Assembly: GCA_937997635.1 (NCBI GenBank)
Contig: CALLFA010000034.1
Coordinates: 1-41,331, forward strand
DNA from: an uncultured Saprospiraceae bacterium
Lineage (GTDB): Bacteria; Bacteroidota; Bacteroidia; Chitinophagales; Saprospiraceae
DNA: 41,331 nt
Direction of reading: 5' to 3'
Part shown: in pieces, positions 1 to 9,097 of the stretch
Position numbering within the stretch: the first letter of the stretch is position 1
Layout: each line of letters opens with the position of its first letter
Position numbers and translations under genes: made by a program
Notes under the pieces: generated by a model
Database searches by the model: none
Seen by the model: only the letters and a program-made list of their open reading frames with translations
Told to the model about the DNA's origin: nothing

Positions 1-1866
1 GCTAATTTGCCAGGAAACTGTAAAGCGATTGCACAATCATCATGTACCACACTGTCTTGCGATGCGACGCGATCATTCAGCTTTAGCTCTTTGATGCAAG
101 ATACCGTCGTATGTCTGAATGAAGCTCAGTCAATCATACAGCTAAGACACGATTTGCAAGGGGACGTACGTACACCTCAAGTACAATGGTTTCTCAATGG
201 CGTTGCGTTCTCAGGTACATCATTTGATCCATCAGTTCAACCAATCGGTACCTACAGAATAAGAGCTGAATTATTTGACGAAGGATGTACAGCGAATTCG
301 GCAGAGACAACTATAGAGATAATTGGTTTTGACAATACAATAGGCTTTCAAATTGATGATAGGGTTTGTGTGAATACAGAAGTGCCAATTGTCATTACTG
401 GTACGCAATATGATTATTCCTTTTACCAATTCACAGCAGAGGGCGGTGCTGTTCTAACAGGTCTAGAAAATGGGAATCCAACATTGAGATGGCAATCAGT
501 TGGGACACATTTGGTCAGTTTGATAGTGGAGTCAAATGATTGTAGAACGACACAAAATATAACGCAGGAAGTTGTTGTAGAGAATGTGAATGGTGTGGAT
601 GATATCCGAGTAAACGCAAATTCAAAGTCAGCACTCTTTGAATGGGATCCAGTAAGCTGTGCTACTTCTTATGTTGTTTACGTCAATAACCAACGTACGG
701 AAGTGACAGACCAGACAAACTTTACATACATATTTGATGCAATTGATACGCAAGTGGAAGTAAGAGTCGGAATTGAAACTGGTACATGTTTTTGTCCATT
801 AGATAGTCCTTCAAGTGTGGCTTTAAAAGATAATTGTCCAAAAATAACAATGACAATTCCAGACTATCCAACCATCTGTTTGGATGGCAGTAGGAGTGTG
901 GATCCTCTAGAATTAGAAGTAGTAATTGAAGGTATAGAACAAGAAGGAGAGCTAATATGGTCGGGCTTGTGTTTGGTTCAAGGGAACAGGTTTTCTCCTA
1001 CCTGTGCAGGTGAAGGCAATCATGTCATAACAGTGTCTTATAGAGAAAATGGATGCGATTTTTCAGATTCGGTGACCATTACCGTTAGTAAAAATCCTAC
1101 TGTAAGCTATGATGTGGCTAGTAATATTTGCCCTGGTGAAGAATCTTCTTTGACCATTACCGAGTCATCTAATGCGATGGTATTTCTAAATGACGAATTG
1201 ATTTTAGATGAGTCCGTTCCATTGGGACCTGGCTCATATGAATTAGAATTTTCTGATCAGAATGGATGTACGGTAACTGATGATTTTGAAGTATTTGAAA
1301 TCCCAGGAGTTGAGGTTGATATTTTAGGAACACAAACGATCAAACAAGGCTTTTCTACAGAGTATATTTTGGAATCTAATACTACGGGAAGAGATTTGAC
1401 TAATGTAAAGTGGTCTTACAATAATGTAGAGTTATGTGCAGATGATTGTGAAAGATCATTCAGATTAGCCAATGTAGAGCGGTCAGGAGAGCTGTGCGTA
1501 GAGTTTTTACTTGATCAGGAATGTTTGATTAGCCATTGCATAGAAGTGCTTGTCGAGCCTTCTTTGAAAGTTTATTCTCCAAACAGTTTGGTTTACAATG
1601 CAAGGAACTCTGTACAAAATCAAACCTTCCGCTTGCAGACGAATAGTGAAAACAGCTATGTCGAAAAAATTACTGTTCTTAATCGACGTGGTGATGTGAT
1701 GTATGAAGAAGTTGGATTAACCAATAAAGCTGATTACTTAGGTTGGAATGGCTTAGATAAGAATGGTGAAATTGTTCCGATTGGTGTCTATGTCTATTAT
1801 GCAGAGATAAGAGATGAATTAGGCAATTTAAATGACCTTGCCGGAGATATTACGTTTTTCCATTAA
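1..1866 (+). CDS. T9SS type B cargo protein, 5' partial
   Basis: The C-terminal part of a large secreted, Cys-rich, beta-sandwich protein. The frame is open from base 1, with no convincing start in the window, so the gene begins upstream. Around residues 195-270 there is a fibronectin-III-like stretch (SALFEWDPVSCATSYVVYVN). The last ~95 residues match the gliding-motility-associated CHU_C domain, which directs export and surface attachment through the type IX secretion system: LNRRGDVMYE, then YLGWNGLDKNGEIVPIGVYV, then a final beta strand. The remainder looks like PKD/Ig-type repeats rich in paired cysteines; no catalytic domain is visible. Its stop overlaps the convergent cmk gene by 17 bases. 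The CHU_C call is firm; whether it is an adhesin or another surface protein cannot be told without the N-terminus. Confidence 0.85.
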   Translation, partial: ANLPGNCKAIAQSSCTTLSCDATRSFSFSSLMQDTVVCLNEAQSIIQLRHDLQGDVRTPQVQWFLNGVAFSGTSFDPSVQPIGTYRIRAELFDEGCTANSAETTIEIIGFDNTIGFQIDDRVCVNTEVPIVITGTQYDYSFYQFTAEGGAVLTGLENGNPTLRWQSVGTHLVSLIVESNDCRTTQNITQEVVVENVNGVDDIRVNANSKSALFEWDPVSCATSYVVYVNNQRTEVTDQTNFTYIFDAIDTQVEVRVGIETGTCFCPLDSPSSVALKDNCPKITMTIPDYPTICLDGSRSVDPLELEVVIEGIEQEGELIWSGLCLVQGNRFSPTCAGEGNHVITVSYRENGCDFSDSVTITVSKNPTVSYDVASNICPGEESSLTITESSNAMVFLNDELILDESVPLGPGSYELEFSDQNGCTVTDDFEVFEIPGVEVDILGTQTIKQGFSTEYILESNTTGRDLTNVKWSYNNVELCADDCERSFRLANVERSGELCVEFLLDQECLISHCIEVLVEPSLKVYSPNSLVYNARNSVQNQTFRLQTNSENSYVEKITVLNRRGDVMYEEVGLTNKADYLGWNGLDKNGEIVPIGVYVYYAEIRDELGNLNDLAGDITFFH

Positions 1867-2551
1867 CAACACCCATGACAATTTCTAACGCTTTTTGAAG
1901 TTGTTGCTCTCTTGATAAGGTGCTAGTGTCAAGCACAATGGCATCATTTGCTTGTCTTAAAGGAGAGAATTCTCGAGAAGAATCAATTCGATCACGCTTT
2001 TCAAGATTGTCGGCTACTTCTTCACGTGTGACATCGATGCCTTTGTCTTTCAATTCTTTCAACCTTCGATTAACCCTGATCTCCATATCTGCTATAATAA
2101 AAAGTTTCAATTCGGCCTCTGGAAAGATGGCAGTCCCTATATCTCTACCATCCATTATGACAGCTTTGCTCTTTCCAAAATGACGTTGCTTCTCAATTAG
2201 AAAAGCTCTGACTTCAGGAAGAGCTGCAACTTCACTGACCAATTGTGCAACTTCAGGTGATTTAATTTCTTCAGAAATATTGACACCATTTAAGATCGGA
2301 TTACTTGCACAGTTGATTAAAGCCAGATGCAAATCTATATTCGATAATGCTATTTCTACTGATTCTTTGTGCGTGACATCAATACCACGTTTGATGAAGT
2401 CTACAGTGACTGACCTGTACAGTGAACCAGAATCAATGTGTATGTAGCCTAAGGCAATGGCTAAATCTTTAGCAAGTGTAGATTTCCCACATCCTGAAAA
2501 ACCATCTATCGCAATTATGATAGGCTTGTCAGATGCACTTGATAAATCCAT
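1850..2551 (-). CDS. cmk: Cytidylate kinase
   Basis: Phosphorylates CMP and dCMP with ATP in the cytoplasm (pyrimidine salvage and nucleotide supply). The 233-residue protein has the P-loop GFSGCGKSTLAKDLA near residues 18-32, the substrate segment HIDSGSLYRSVT and the family signature MDGRDIGTAIFP, all in the right order and spacing. Length is typical for bacterial Cmk (about 220-230). It lies 14 bases downstream of the DUF2795 gene on the same strand, so the two are probably co-transcribed. Its 3' end runs 17 bases into the convergent secreted-protein gene, which leaves no room for a separate terminator. Confidence 0.95.
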   Translation of the reverse strand: MDLSSASDKPIIIAIDGFSGCGKSTLAKDLAIALGYIHIDSGSLYRSVTVDFIKRGIDVTHKESVEIALSNIDLHLALINCASNPILNGVNISEEIKSPEVAQLVSEVAALPEVRAFLIEKQRHFGKSKAVIMDGRDIGTAIFPEAELKLFIIADMEIRVNRRLKELKDKGIDVTREEVADNLEKRDRIDSSREFSPLRQANDAIVLDTSTLSREQQLQKALEIVMGVVNGKT

Positions 2552-2565
2552 TAACTCATTGGGTG

Positions 2566-2787
2566 TTAATATTCATCCTCGTTAAATAGGAAGTCATCTT
2601 TACGAGGATAGTCGGGCCATATGTCTTCCATGTTCTCATAAATTTCTCCTTCATCTTCGATTTGCTGAAGGTTCTCTAACACTTCTAGTGGTGCTCCTGA
2701 TCGAATCGCATAATCTATCAATTCGTCTCTTGTCGCAGGCCAAGGCGCGTCTTCAAGATGGTGGGCTAGTTCTAATGTCCAATACAT
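2566..2787 (-). CDS. DUF2795 domain protein
   Basis: A 73-residue acidic protein resembling the DUF2795 family of Bacteroidota: it starts MYWTLELAHHLEDAPWPATR, continues with a DELIDYAIRSGAP helix, and ends in an acidic tail (WPDYPRKDDFLFNEDEY). The molecular function of the family is not established; the fold is predicted to be a small helical domain. No signal peptide or membrane segment. It is the first gene of a likely two-gene transcript with cmk. The 231-base gap upstream, up to the end of queA, is AT-rich, and I saw no convincing promoter in it. Confidence 0.85.
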   Translation of the reverse strand: MYWTLELAHHLEDAPWPATRDELIDYAIRSGAPLEVLENLQQIEDEGEIYENMEDIWPDYPRKDDFLFNEDEY

Positions 2788-3018
2788 AATTTAAATACAA
2801 TTTAGCTTCAACTACATTAAGGCATTATTGATAGGTCAAGTTCCATGCTTGCCCTCAAATTTCGCACAAAACTATTAAAATTATTAACTCTTGCAACTTA
2901 CAATGCAAAAAAAATAAAAGTATGTTGTATTGTAATTAGGAAAATATATAAATAACTACTAGGCAATTACTTAAATGTAGGAGTAATCAGTTCGTATAAA
3001 TCAAAATACCATAAGCGA

Positions 3019-4083
3019 CTATAGGATCAACATAGCATCTCCGTAGCTAAAAAACTGATATTTCTCCTTAATTGCTTCTTCATAAGCTTTCAAAATCAAT
3101 TCCGTACCACCAAATGCACACACCATAATCACTAAACTAGATTTTGGTAAATGGAAATTAGTGATCATACAATTCGCAATATTAAAATCAAATGGAGGAA
3201 AAATGAATTTATTAGTCCAACCTTCAGCAGGCTTTAATAAGGAGTGTGCTGACACCGCTGATTCTATTGATCGCATAGAGGTAGTGCCGATTGAACATAC
3301 TTTTTTATTTGCCTTTTTCGCCGTATTTACAATGTCACATGTTTCTTGTACAATCTTGAAATATTCAGCATCCATTTTATGTTTGGAAAGATCTTCAACA
3401 TCTATACTGCGAAATGTACCCAAACCAACATGAAGTGTCACTTCTGCAAAGTTTATGCCTTTGATTTCTAAGCGCTTCAACAATTCTCGGCTATAGTGTA
3501 ACCCGGCAGTAGGAGCAGCAACAGCACCCGTCTGTGATGCATATACAGTCTGGTAACGTTCGATATCCAACGCTTCTACTTCTCTATCAATGTATTTTGG
3601 AAGTGGAGTATTTCCTAGTTTATCTAAAATGTCACTGAAATCATCAGAGGTGCCTTCATGGAAGAAACGAATGGTCCTTCCTCTTGAAGTTGTGTTATCG
3701 ACGACTTCAGCTATTAAAAGATCATTACCTTCATCATCACTAAAATAAAGTTTGTTTCCAACTCTAATTTTACGAGCTGGATCGACCAAAACATCCCAAA
3801 GTTTACTTTCTTTATTCAACTGTCTCAGTAAGAATACCTCGATATTGGCATCCGTCTTTTCCTTTTTACCATAAAGCCTCGCTGGAAATACTTTGGTATT
3901 GTTTCTGATCATGACATCGCCATCATCAAAATAATCAAGCACATCTTTAAATACTTTGTGTTCTATTTTACCAGTATCTCTATGGACAACCATCAACCTT
4001 GATTGATCCCGTTCTTTGGCAGGATATTTAGAAACAAGTTTTTCAGGTAATTCGAAATTAAATTGAGATAACTTTGTCTTCAT
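3019..4083 (-). CDS. queA: tRNA preQ1(34) S-adenosylmethionine ribosyltransferase-isomerase
   Basis: QueA transfers and isomerises the ribosyl group of S-adenosylmethionine onto preQ1 at tRNA position 34, giving epoxyqueuosine. The 354-residue length is normal. Family hallmarks are visible: N-terminal [30 protein letters not shown], the [13 protein letters not shown] segment, [17 protein letters not shown], a [10 protein letters not shown] motif and [20 protein letters not shown] near the C-terminus. It stands alone on the minus strand. The divergent permease gene begins 192 bases upstream, and a -7 box lies just 5' of the start. Confidence 0.96.
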   Translation of the reverse strand: MKTKLSQFNFELPEKLVSKYPAKERDQSRLMVVHRDTGKIEHKVFKDVLDYFDDGDVMIRNNTKVFPARLYGKKEKTDANIEVFLLRQLNKESKLWDVLVDPARKIRVGNKLYFSDDEGNDLLIAEVVDNTTSRGRTIRFFHEGTSDDFSDILDKLGNTPLPKYIDREVEALDIERYQTVYASQTGAVAAPTAGLHYSRELLKRLEIKGINFAEVTLHVGLGTFRSIDVEDLSKHKMDAEYFKIVQETCDIVNTAKKANKKVCSIGTTSMRSIESAVSAHSLLKPAEGWTNKFIFPPFDFNIANCMITNFHLPKSSLVIMVCAFGGTELILKAYEEAIKEKYQFFSYGDAMLIL

Positions 4084-4101
4084 TTTTATTATTTAAGCGT
4101 G

Positions 4102-4109
4102 CAAAAGTA
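4102..4109 (-). promoter_or_regulatory. queA: Bacteroidota -7 box upstream of queA
   Basis: On the minus strand the sequence reads TACTTTTGCA 19 to 26 bases before the queA start codon, an exact fit to the TAnnTTTG -7 consensus of the Bacteroidota primary sigma factor. A clear TTTG -33 box was not found at the usual 19-21 base spacing. This would give a short leader. Confidence 0.5.
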
Positions 4110-4275
4110 CGCATTTTAAAGGATAAATGCTTGTGTCGAGAGGTATCTCTCTGTCAATAATTAGATTAAAGTTAAAGTAGATGATGTATGCATAACTCGA
4201 ATAACCTACAATTGTTCGATAATGACTTTGAAAAGCAGTTCGCTTACCACGCAATAAGCCGTATCTTTGAATCTC

Positions 4276-5535
4276 ATGAAGTTATTGTTCAGAACCATAT
4301 TGGAGAGTTTCCGACTTGCATTCCGAGAGCTTCGTGGGAATAAACTTCGATCTTTCCTTTCTTTATTGGGTATTACGATTGGAATATTTTGCATTATTGC
4401 TGTTCAATCGGCTGTTGATTCTCTCGAAGGCTCTATCCTAGATTTATTTGGTGGAATCAGCAAAGAGATCCTAATGATAGATACATTTCCATGGGATGAA
4501 GATCCAGGTCAAAATTATTGGAAATACTTCAAGCGCCCTTCTCCTTCAGAAAACGATTATGCTGAATTAGCAGAAAGACTAGACTTAGCAGATGAGGTAG
4601 CTTTTCTCATTGGAATGGAAGGACAGACATTAAAGAATGGTTCTCGAAGTCTAGAAGGTACATCCGCCATAGGCACGACATTGAATTTCCCTGAAATACA
4701 AGACATGGAACTTGGTAAGGGCAGATACTTTTCCCAGCAAGAATATGAAAGTGGAGCTACCAAAGTGATCATAGGTGCCGAGATAGAGAAAGAATTATTC
4801 CCTAATCAGCAAGCCATCGGAAAGGATGTTAAATTATTCGGTCAAAAGTTTCAGGTAATTGGTGTCCTCAAAGAAGAAGGGGAGAATCCATTTAATGTAC
4901 AACAATTGGATATTGTTACTTGGATGAGCTACAAGACGATGAAGCGATTCGTCAATATTAAAGGAAAGAATCGGTTTACTGCTGCCACACTTGTTTATGT
5001 CAAACCTAAGGAGAACGTAGCGGTTGATGCGTTGAAAGATGAGATGACTGGCGAACTAAGAGCAATCCGTCGATTGAAACCGATGGAAGAAGATAATTTT
5101 TCAATTAATTCGATCTCTCAAGTGACCAATATAGTTGAAGGCTTTTTCGGACAAGTTAAGTTAGGAGGATTGCTCATAGGAATCTTTGCCATTATCGTAG
5201 GCTTAATCAGTGTGGCTAATATTATGTTTGTTTCAGTCAAAGAACGCACTAGTATCATAGGCATTAAGAAAGCTTTAGGTGCCAAACAACATGTCATCTT
5301 ATCCGAATTTTTGATTGAATCCGTGTTCTTGTGCCTGTTAGGAGGATTGCTAGGCATAATAATGGTATACGGAGTTGCTAAAGGCATTTCGGCAGTAATC
5401 CCATTTGACATTACCTTATCAATCAAGAACATTATAATCGGTGTGACATCGTCTGTCTTGATTGGTGTCATAGCTGGAATGTTGCCAGCCTTACAAGCCT
5501 CTAGACTAGATCCAGTGGAAGCGATTAGAAAGTAG
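4276..5535 (+). CDS. ABC transporter permease, MacB/FtsX type
   Basis: Inner-membrane permease of the MacB-like family. The first membrane helix is FLSLLGITIGIFCIIAVQSA, followed by a periplasmic MacB_PCD domain of roughly 230 residues, then the FtsX domain with three helices (GGLLIGIFAIIVGLISVANI; VFLCLLGGLLGIIMVYGVA; a last helix near SVLIGVIAGMLPALQ). It ends DPVEAIRK, typical of the family. I chose the ATG at 4276; a TTG three codons earlier is also open. At 419 residues it is a normal length. No ATPase or adaptor gene is adjacent, so the partner is encoded elsewhere. Such permeases export lipoproteins, peptides or drugs; the substrate cannot be inferred. Confidence 0.9.
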   Translation: MKLLFRTILESFRLAFRELRGNKLRSFLSLLGITIGIFCIIAVQSAVDSLEGSILDLFGGISKEILMIDTFPWDEDPGQNYWKYFKRPSPSENDYAELAERLDLADEVAFLIGMEGQTLKNGSRSLEGTSAIGTTLNFPEIQDMELGKGRYFSQQEYESGATKVIIGAEIEKELFPNQQAIGKDVKLFGQKFQVIGVLKEEGENPFNVQQLDIVTWMSYKTMKRFVNIKGKNRFTAATLVYVKPKENVAVDALKDEMTGELRAIRRLKPMEEDNFSINSISQVTNIVEGFFGQVKLGGLLIGIFAIIVGLISVANIMFVSVKERTSIIGIKKALGAKQHVILSEFLIESVFLCLLGGLLGIIMVYGVAKGISAVIPFDITLSIKNIIIGVTSSVLIGVIAGMLPALQASRLDPVEAIRK

Positions 5536-5664
5536 ATATTCATCCCTTCCCATGTAAGGTAATCCTTTAAGACTCTAAATCATTTGCCTTACAGTAGTAG
5601 AATGATGGTAATAAAAGGTCTCCTTACCTCTTTGGTTGGTGACTTCAGTCTTTCACTATTCTCC

Positions 5665-5705
5665 AAATTAAAAAGACCCGCTCATCACTGAGCAGGTCGG
5701 CTTTT
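5665..5705 (-). terminator. Rho-independent terminator after rplT (probably bidirectional)
   Basis: A 10-base-pair stem (GACCTGCTCA / TGAGCGGGTC on the minus strand, one G-T wobble) with a GTGA loop spans 5675-5698. On the minus strand it is followed by TTTTTAATTT. On the plus strand it is followed by GG then CTTTTT, so it could also stop transcription coming from the permease gene. Confidence 0.85.
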
Positions 5706-5722
5706 TCATGCATGTATTGGTT

Positions 5723-6067
5723 TTAGCTTGCTGACTCAACCACAGCTTTAAAAGCATCTGGATGGTTGAATGCTAAATCTGCAAGCACCTTTCGGTTTAG
5801 ACCAATGTTTTTCTTAGATAAGCCATTGATCAACTTAGAATAACTCACACCGTGCTGTCTGGCACCTGCGTTTATTCTAGCTATCCAAAGCTTTCTGAAC
5901 TCTCTTTTCTTAGCTTTTCTATCTCTGTATGCGTATACACCAGCTTTCTCAACTGCATTTTTTGCAACTGTATATACTTTACTACGCGCTCCGAAATAGC
6001 CTCTAGCTTCTTTGAGAATCTTTTTTCTTCTTCGCCTTGATGCTACTGCATTAACTGAACGTGGCAT
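5723..6067 (-). CDS. rplT: 50S ribosomal protein L20
   Basis: The 114-residue L20 of the large ribosomal subunit, needed early in 50S assembly. It shows the basic N-terminus [20 protein letters not shown], then [20 protein letters not shown], the [20 protein letters not shown] core and the conserved [20 protein letters not shown] segment. It starts 21 bases after rpmI ends, the standard L35-L20 operon order. A strong terminator follows it. infC, which usually precedes rpmI, is not present here. Confidence 0.98.
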   Translation of the reverse strand: MPRSVNAVASRRRRKKILKEARGYFGARSKVYTVAKNAVEKAGVYAYRDRKAKKREFRKLWIARINAGARQHGVSYSKLINGLSKKNIGLNRKVLADLAFNHPDAFKAVVESAS

Positions 6068-6088
6068 AATTTAACTTTTTAAGGATTA

Positions 6089-6289
6089 CTATGATTTGAT
6101 ACAAAGCAAACTCTGTATTCTTTTTGTATCTGCTTTTGAAACAAGCGTTGAATCTCTAAGTCTCAACTTAGCTTTTTTAGATTTATTTCTCATCATGTGA
6201 GATGTATTCGCTTGGAAGCGTTTTATCTTTCCAGAACCAGTAACTTTGAAACGTTTCTTTGCACTGGAATTTGTTTTCATCTTAGGCAT
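6089..6289 (-). CDS. rpmI: 50S ribosomal protein L35
   Basis: A 66-residue L35 beginning [20 protein letters not shown], a textbook L35 N-terminus, and continuing with the basic ...[16 protein letters not shown] segment. The open frame extends 19 codons further upstream to an ATG at 6346, but that extension does not resemble L35 and would cover the -7 promoter box, so the start at 6289 is chosen. First gene of the rpmI-rplT operon. Confidence 0.96.
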   Translation of the reverse strand: MPKMKTNSSAKKRFKVTGSGKIKRFQANTSHMMRNKSKKAKLRLRDSTLVSKADTKRIQSLLCIKS

Positions 6290-6315
6290 ATCGATCCCAA
6301 TTTTAAAATGGAGTG

Positions 6316-6348
6316 CAAAAGTAATTAATTTGTAGCGTTTATACAATT
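6316..6348 (-). promoter_or_regulatory. Promoter of rpmI-rplT
   Basis: Reading the minus strand: AATTG, 20 bases, then TACTTTTG (6316-6323), followed by a leader of about 20-26 bases to the rpmI start. The -7 box is a perfect TAnnTTTG; the -33 box is a partial match to TTTG. The spacing is correct for the Bacteroidota housekeeping sigma factor. Confidence 0.55.
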
Positions 6349-6359
6349 TATTTTATCTC

Positions 6360-7070
6360 ATGACTAGAATAGCTATTTTATCACTCTTACTAGTCCTTCA
6401 AATGGGATGTCATGATATGGAACGAGCAGAATTAGCAAAAAGTGAAAATTGGCCTACACTTTCATCGGCAATTAGAGCTATTGGATTGGAAATCAACCCT
6501 TTACATATCTACCTCCGATGCTTTAAACAGGAAGAAATAGTCCAACTCTGGGTGTCAAATGACCCCATACATGACTTCAAACTGTTGCGTAACTATTCTT
6601 TTTGTACATCATCAGGGACTTTAGGTCTAAAGCGGAAAGAAGGCGATTTGCAAATTCCTGAAGGTCTTTACCACATTGATCGATTCAATCCTTTCAGTCA
6701 ATTTCACCTCTCTATGGGCATAAATTACCCCAATAAAGCAGATTTGATACATGGAGATAAGGATAAACCAGGCTCAGATATTTTCATACATGGAGAGTGC
6801 AATAGTGTCGGTTGTATCGCTCTAGGCAACAAAGCTATTAGAGAATTGTATACCATAGCACACGAAGCTGAAGCCCAAGGCAATAGAATACGAGTAGATA
6901 TCTTCCCATATAAATTCCAAAACCAGGACTCTCTGATATCAATGGATCAAGAGCATCAAGACTTATGGACCCAATTGCAACCATTTTGTGCCAATTTCGA
7001 ACCCAATTATCATTTGATGCCATTTAGCATATCAGATGCAGGTGTATATTTGCCCGATACATCAGAATGA
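6360..7070 (+). CDS. L,D-transpeptidase (YkuD/YafK-like) family lipoprotein
   Basis: A 236-residue exported protein. Residues 1-17 form a lipoprotein-type signal (SLLLVLQMGC), so the mature protein probably starts at Cys17 and sits on the periplasmic side of a membrane. The catalytic motif of the L,D-transpeptidase (YkuD) superfamily is present as IFIHGECNSVGCIALGN, with the expected His, Ser-x-Gly-Cys and following turn. That family forms 3-3 crosslinks in peptidoglycan or links proteins to it. The placement of the motif and the LQIPEGLYHIDRFNP strand upstream resemble the YafK-type branch. The next gene follows after 16 bases, suggesting a shared transcript with the COG2509 flavoprotein. 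Confidence 0.85.
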   Translation: MTRIAILSLLLVLQMGCHDMERAELAKSENWPTLSSAIRAIGLEINPLHIYLRCFKQEEIVQLWVSNDPIHDFKLLRNYSFCTSSGTLGLKRKEGDLQIPEGLYHIDRFNPFSQFHLSMGINYPNKADLIHGDKDKPGSDIFIHGECNSVGCIALGNKAIRELYTIAHEAEAQGNRIRVDIFPYKFQNQDSLISMDQEHQDLWTQLQPFCANFEPNYHLMPFSISDAGVYLPDTSE

Positions 7071-7086
7071 ATCTCTCAACCCAGAT

Positions 7087-8655
7087 ATGATAGTAGAAGT
7101 CGAGATACCTGTCAAACCATCAGAAATTAAAGACCATGCTTTAATCTTACGAAAAGCAATACTTAAAGCTAAATGGACATCAGACATGGTCAGAGACTGG
7201 AGAATCAAACGAAAATCAATCGATGCTCGCAAACGACTGCCAGTATACAGATTGCGAGTTGAATTGTCCAAAAAAGAGAAGCTCGTTGAGGAGGGTAATT
7301 CATTTGAGCCTATACACATTAGTGATCCGACATCTAAGAAAGTGATTATCGTAGGAGCTGGCCCTGCTGGATACTTTGCCGGTTTGAAATGTATCGAGCT
7401 AGGCTTGAAACCTATTATTGTCGAAAGGGGCAAAGATGTCAGAGCTCGTCGACGAGATCTTAAAGCAATTCAGCAAGAAGGGATTGTCAATCCTGATTCG
7501 AATTATTGTTTCGGTGAAGGTGGCGCTGGGACCTATTCAGATGGAAAACTATATACGCGATCCCACAAAAGAGGCAACATAAGAGACATCTTGCGCATCT
7601 TGGTGGACCATGGAGCAAAAGCTGATATTCTTATTGATGCACACCCGCACATTGGTTCGAATAAACTACCTCAGATTATTGCGAGAATCAGAGAAAGTAT
7701 AGAATCCAATGGGGGAGAAATTGTGTTTGAACATAAAGTTGTTGACTTCCAGTTTGCCGAAGATCATTGTGTTGGTGTGTTAGCAGAAAGAGGTGACCAG
7801 CAGGTAGAATTAGTTGGAGATGCAGTTATTGTTGCTACAGGTCATTCCGCTCGTGATATATTTAGGCTATGTGAGCTGCATGGCATTCTGATGGAAGCCA
7901 AACCCTTTGCGCTCGGAGTACGACTTGAACATCCGCAGCAGCTCATTGATCAGATCCAATACAACCAAGTTAAGCGAGAAGAGAATTTACCAGCTTCGAG
8001 TTATAGAGTTGCTTGCCAGATTGATGACATTGGGGTGTTTTCATTTTGTATGTGTCCAGGAGGATTGATTGTTCCTGCTTCTACAAGTCCTTCTGAACTG
8101 GTCGTTAATGGAATGTCTTTATCGCGAAGAGATTCCCCATTTGCCAACTCAGGTGTAGTCGTTGAAGTCAGTTTAGATTATTTAAAGAGTCAAGGATTCG
8201 AAGGTGTTTTTGCTGGTGTTGAATTTCAGCAAAAGTACGAACAAGCATTTTATTCTTTTGGAGACGGGACACAACAAGCACCTGCTCAAAAGCTAACCGA
8301 TTTTGTGAATCAAACTGTTTCCAAAGGTGAAATGAGCAGTTCTTATATTCCTGGTTTAGTGTCCGCGCCTGTCCACGATATGTTGCCATCATACATCAGT
8401 ACTAAGATTCGCAAAGCCATTACTAAGTTTGATCAAAAGTTAAAAGGCTATTATTCGGATGAAGCTCATGTCGTCGGACTGGAGAGTAGAACGAGCTCTC
8501 CCATTCGAATTGTAAGAGATAAATTGTCGTATATGTCAACATCAAAAAAAGGATTTTTCCCTTGTGGGGAAGGTGCGGGATTTGCTGGGGGCATATTATC
8601 CGCAGCTTTAGATGGTAGAAATGTAGCCTCTGCCGTAAAGACCTATTTAGGATAA
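7087..8655 (+). CDS. FAD-dependent oxidoreductase, COG2509 type
   Basis: Cytoplasmic flavoprotein of the uncharacterised FAD-dependent dehydrogenase group (COG2509). The N-terminal ~85 residues form the small domain typical of the group. The FAD-binding Rossmann motif is VIIVGAGPAGYFAGLKCIEL, followed by PIIVERG, then NYCFGEGGAGTYSDGKLYTR, a family hallmark. The C-terminal FAD contact is FFPCGEGAGFAGGILSAALDG. Start: the ATG at 7087 (MIVEVEIPVKPSE) fits the family better than an upstream in-frame codon at 7036 lying inside the preceding gene. Length is 522 residues. The substrate of the family is unknown. Confidence 0.88.
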   Translation: MIVEVEIPVKPSEIKDHALILRKAILKAKWTSDMVRDWRIKRKSIDARKRLPVYRLRVELSKKEKLVEEGNSFEPIHISDPTSKKVIIVGAGPAGYFAGLKCIELGLKPIIVERGKDVRARRRDLKAIQQEGIVNPDSNYCFGEGGAGTYSDGKLYTRSHKRGNIRDILRILVDHGAKADILIDAHPHIGSNKLPQIIARIRESIESNGGEIVFEHKVVDFQFAEDHCVGVLAERGDQQVELVGDAVIVATGHSARDIFRLCELHGILMEAKPFALGVRLEHPQQLIDQIQYNQVKREENLPASSYRVACQIDDIGVFSFCMCPGGLIVPASTSPSELVVNGMSLSRRDSPFANSGVVVEVSLDYLKSQGFEGVFAGVEFQQKYEQAFYSFGDGTQQAPAQKLTDFVNQTVSKGEMSSSYIPGLVSAPVHDMLPSYISTKIRKAITKFDQKLKGYYSDEAHVVGLESRTSSPIRIVRDKLSYMSTSKKGFFPCGEGAGFAGGILSAALDGRNVASAVKTYLG

Positions 8656-8672
8656 AATACTACCTTTCCAGT

Positions 8673-9095
8673 ATGAAAGACCTCGCTGATCTGATCGGAC
8701 GATTTCTAATTTCACTGATTTTTTTCTTTGAAGTATACGATACACTTGGCTTTTGGCAAAGTACAAAAGACACCATGAGTGCATACAACATCAATTGGAA
8801 TCAAGATTTGATTCTAGTCTGCATAATGACTGTGTTGATCTTAGGAAGTTTAATGGTGTTGATCGGCTATTATGCTAATATAGGTGCGTTTTTATTACTC
8901 CTGTATTTGGTCCCGTTCACATTTATTGTTTTCTCTTTTTGGAATGATCCCATCGAATTCAGGCGGGTAAATTCTTTGCAGTTTACACGAAATCTTGCTA
9001 TTTGTGGTGGCTTACTTATACTTATAGCAAAAGGTGGAGCAGGTAAATTTAGTATAAGACGTATGCTACATGTCCTGCGATTGCCAAAAGAGTAA
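8673..9095 (+). CDS. DoxX-like small membrane protein
   Basis: A 140-residue integral membrane protein with about four hydrophobic helices (LADLIGRFLISLIFFFEVYD; LILVCIMTVLILGSLMVLIG; GAFLLLLYLVPFTFIVFSFW; NLAICGGLLILIA), the layout of the DoxX/DoxD family. The IGRFLIS start, the central NIGAF-type helix and the late NLAICGGLL-L helix support this. It follows the COG2509 gene by 17 bases and is likely co-transcribed. Biochemical role unknown; some DoxX proteins act in redox or thiosulfate metabolism, but nothing here identifies that. Confidence 0.75.
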   Translation: MKDLADLIGRFLISLIFFFEVYDTLGFWQSTKDTMSAYNINWNQDLILVCIMTVLILGSLMVLIGYYANIGAFLLLLYLVPFTFIVFSFWNDPIEFRRVNSLQFTRNLAICGGLLILIAKGGAGKFSIRRMLHVLRLPKE

Positions 9096-9097
9096 AG

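Noticed and set aside
2898-2935. Possible hairpin TTACAAT / ATTGTAA upstream of the DUF2795 gene
   Set aside because: Loop is about 26 bases and the stem is AT-only; no T tract or matching regulator motif, so likely chance in AT-rich DNA.
5118-5543. 141-codon minus-strand ORF opposite the permease gene
   Set aside because: It lies antisense to the well-supported FtsX domain, has no family-like motifs, and its Ile/Pro/Met-rich composition is what the reverse strand of membrane helices gives.
6290-6346. 19-codon N-terminal extension of L35
   Set aside because: L35 proteins begin at MPKMKT; the extension would cover the promoter's -7 box.
7036-7086. N-terminal extension of the COG2509 flavoprotein
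   Set aside because: The 17 extra residues overlap the upstream gene in another frame and do not fit the family start; ATG at 7087 is better.
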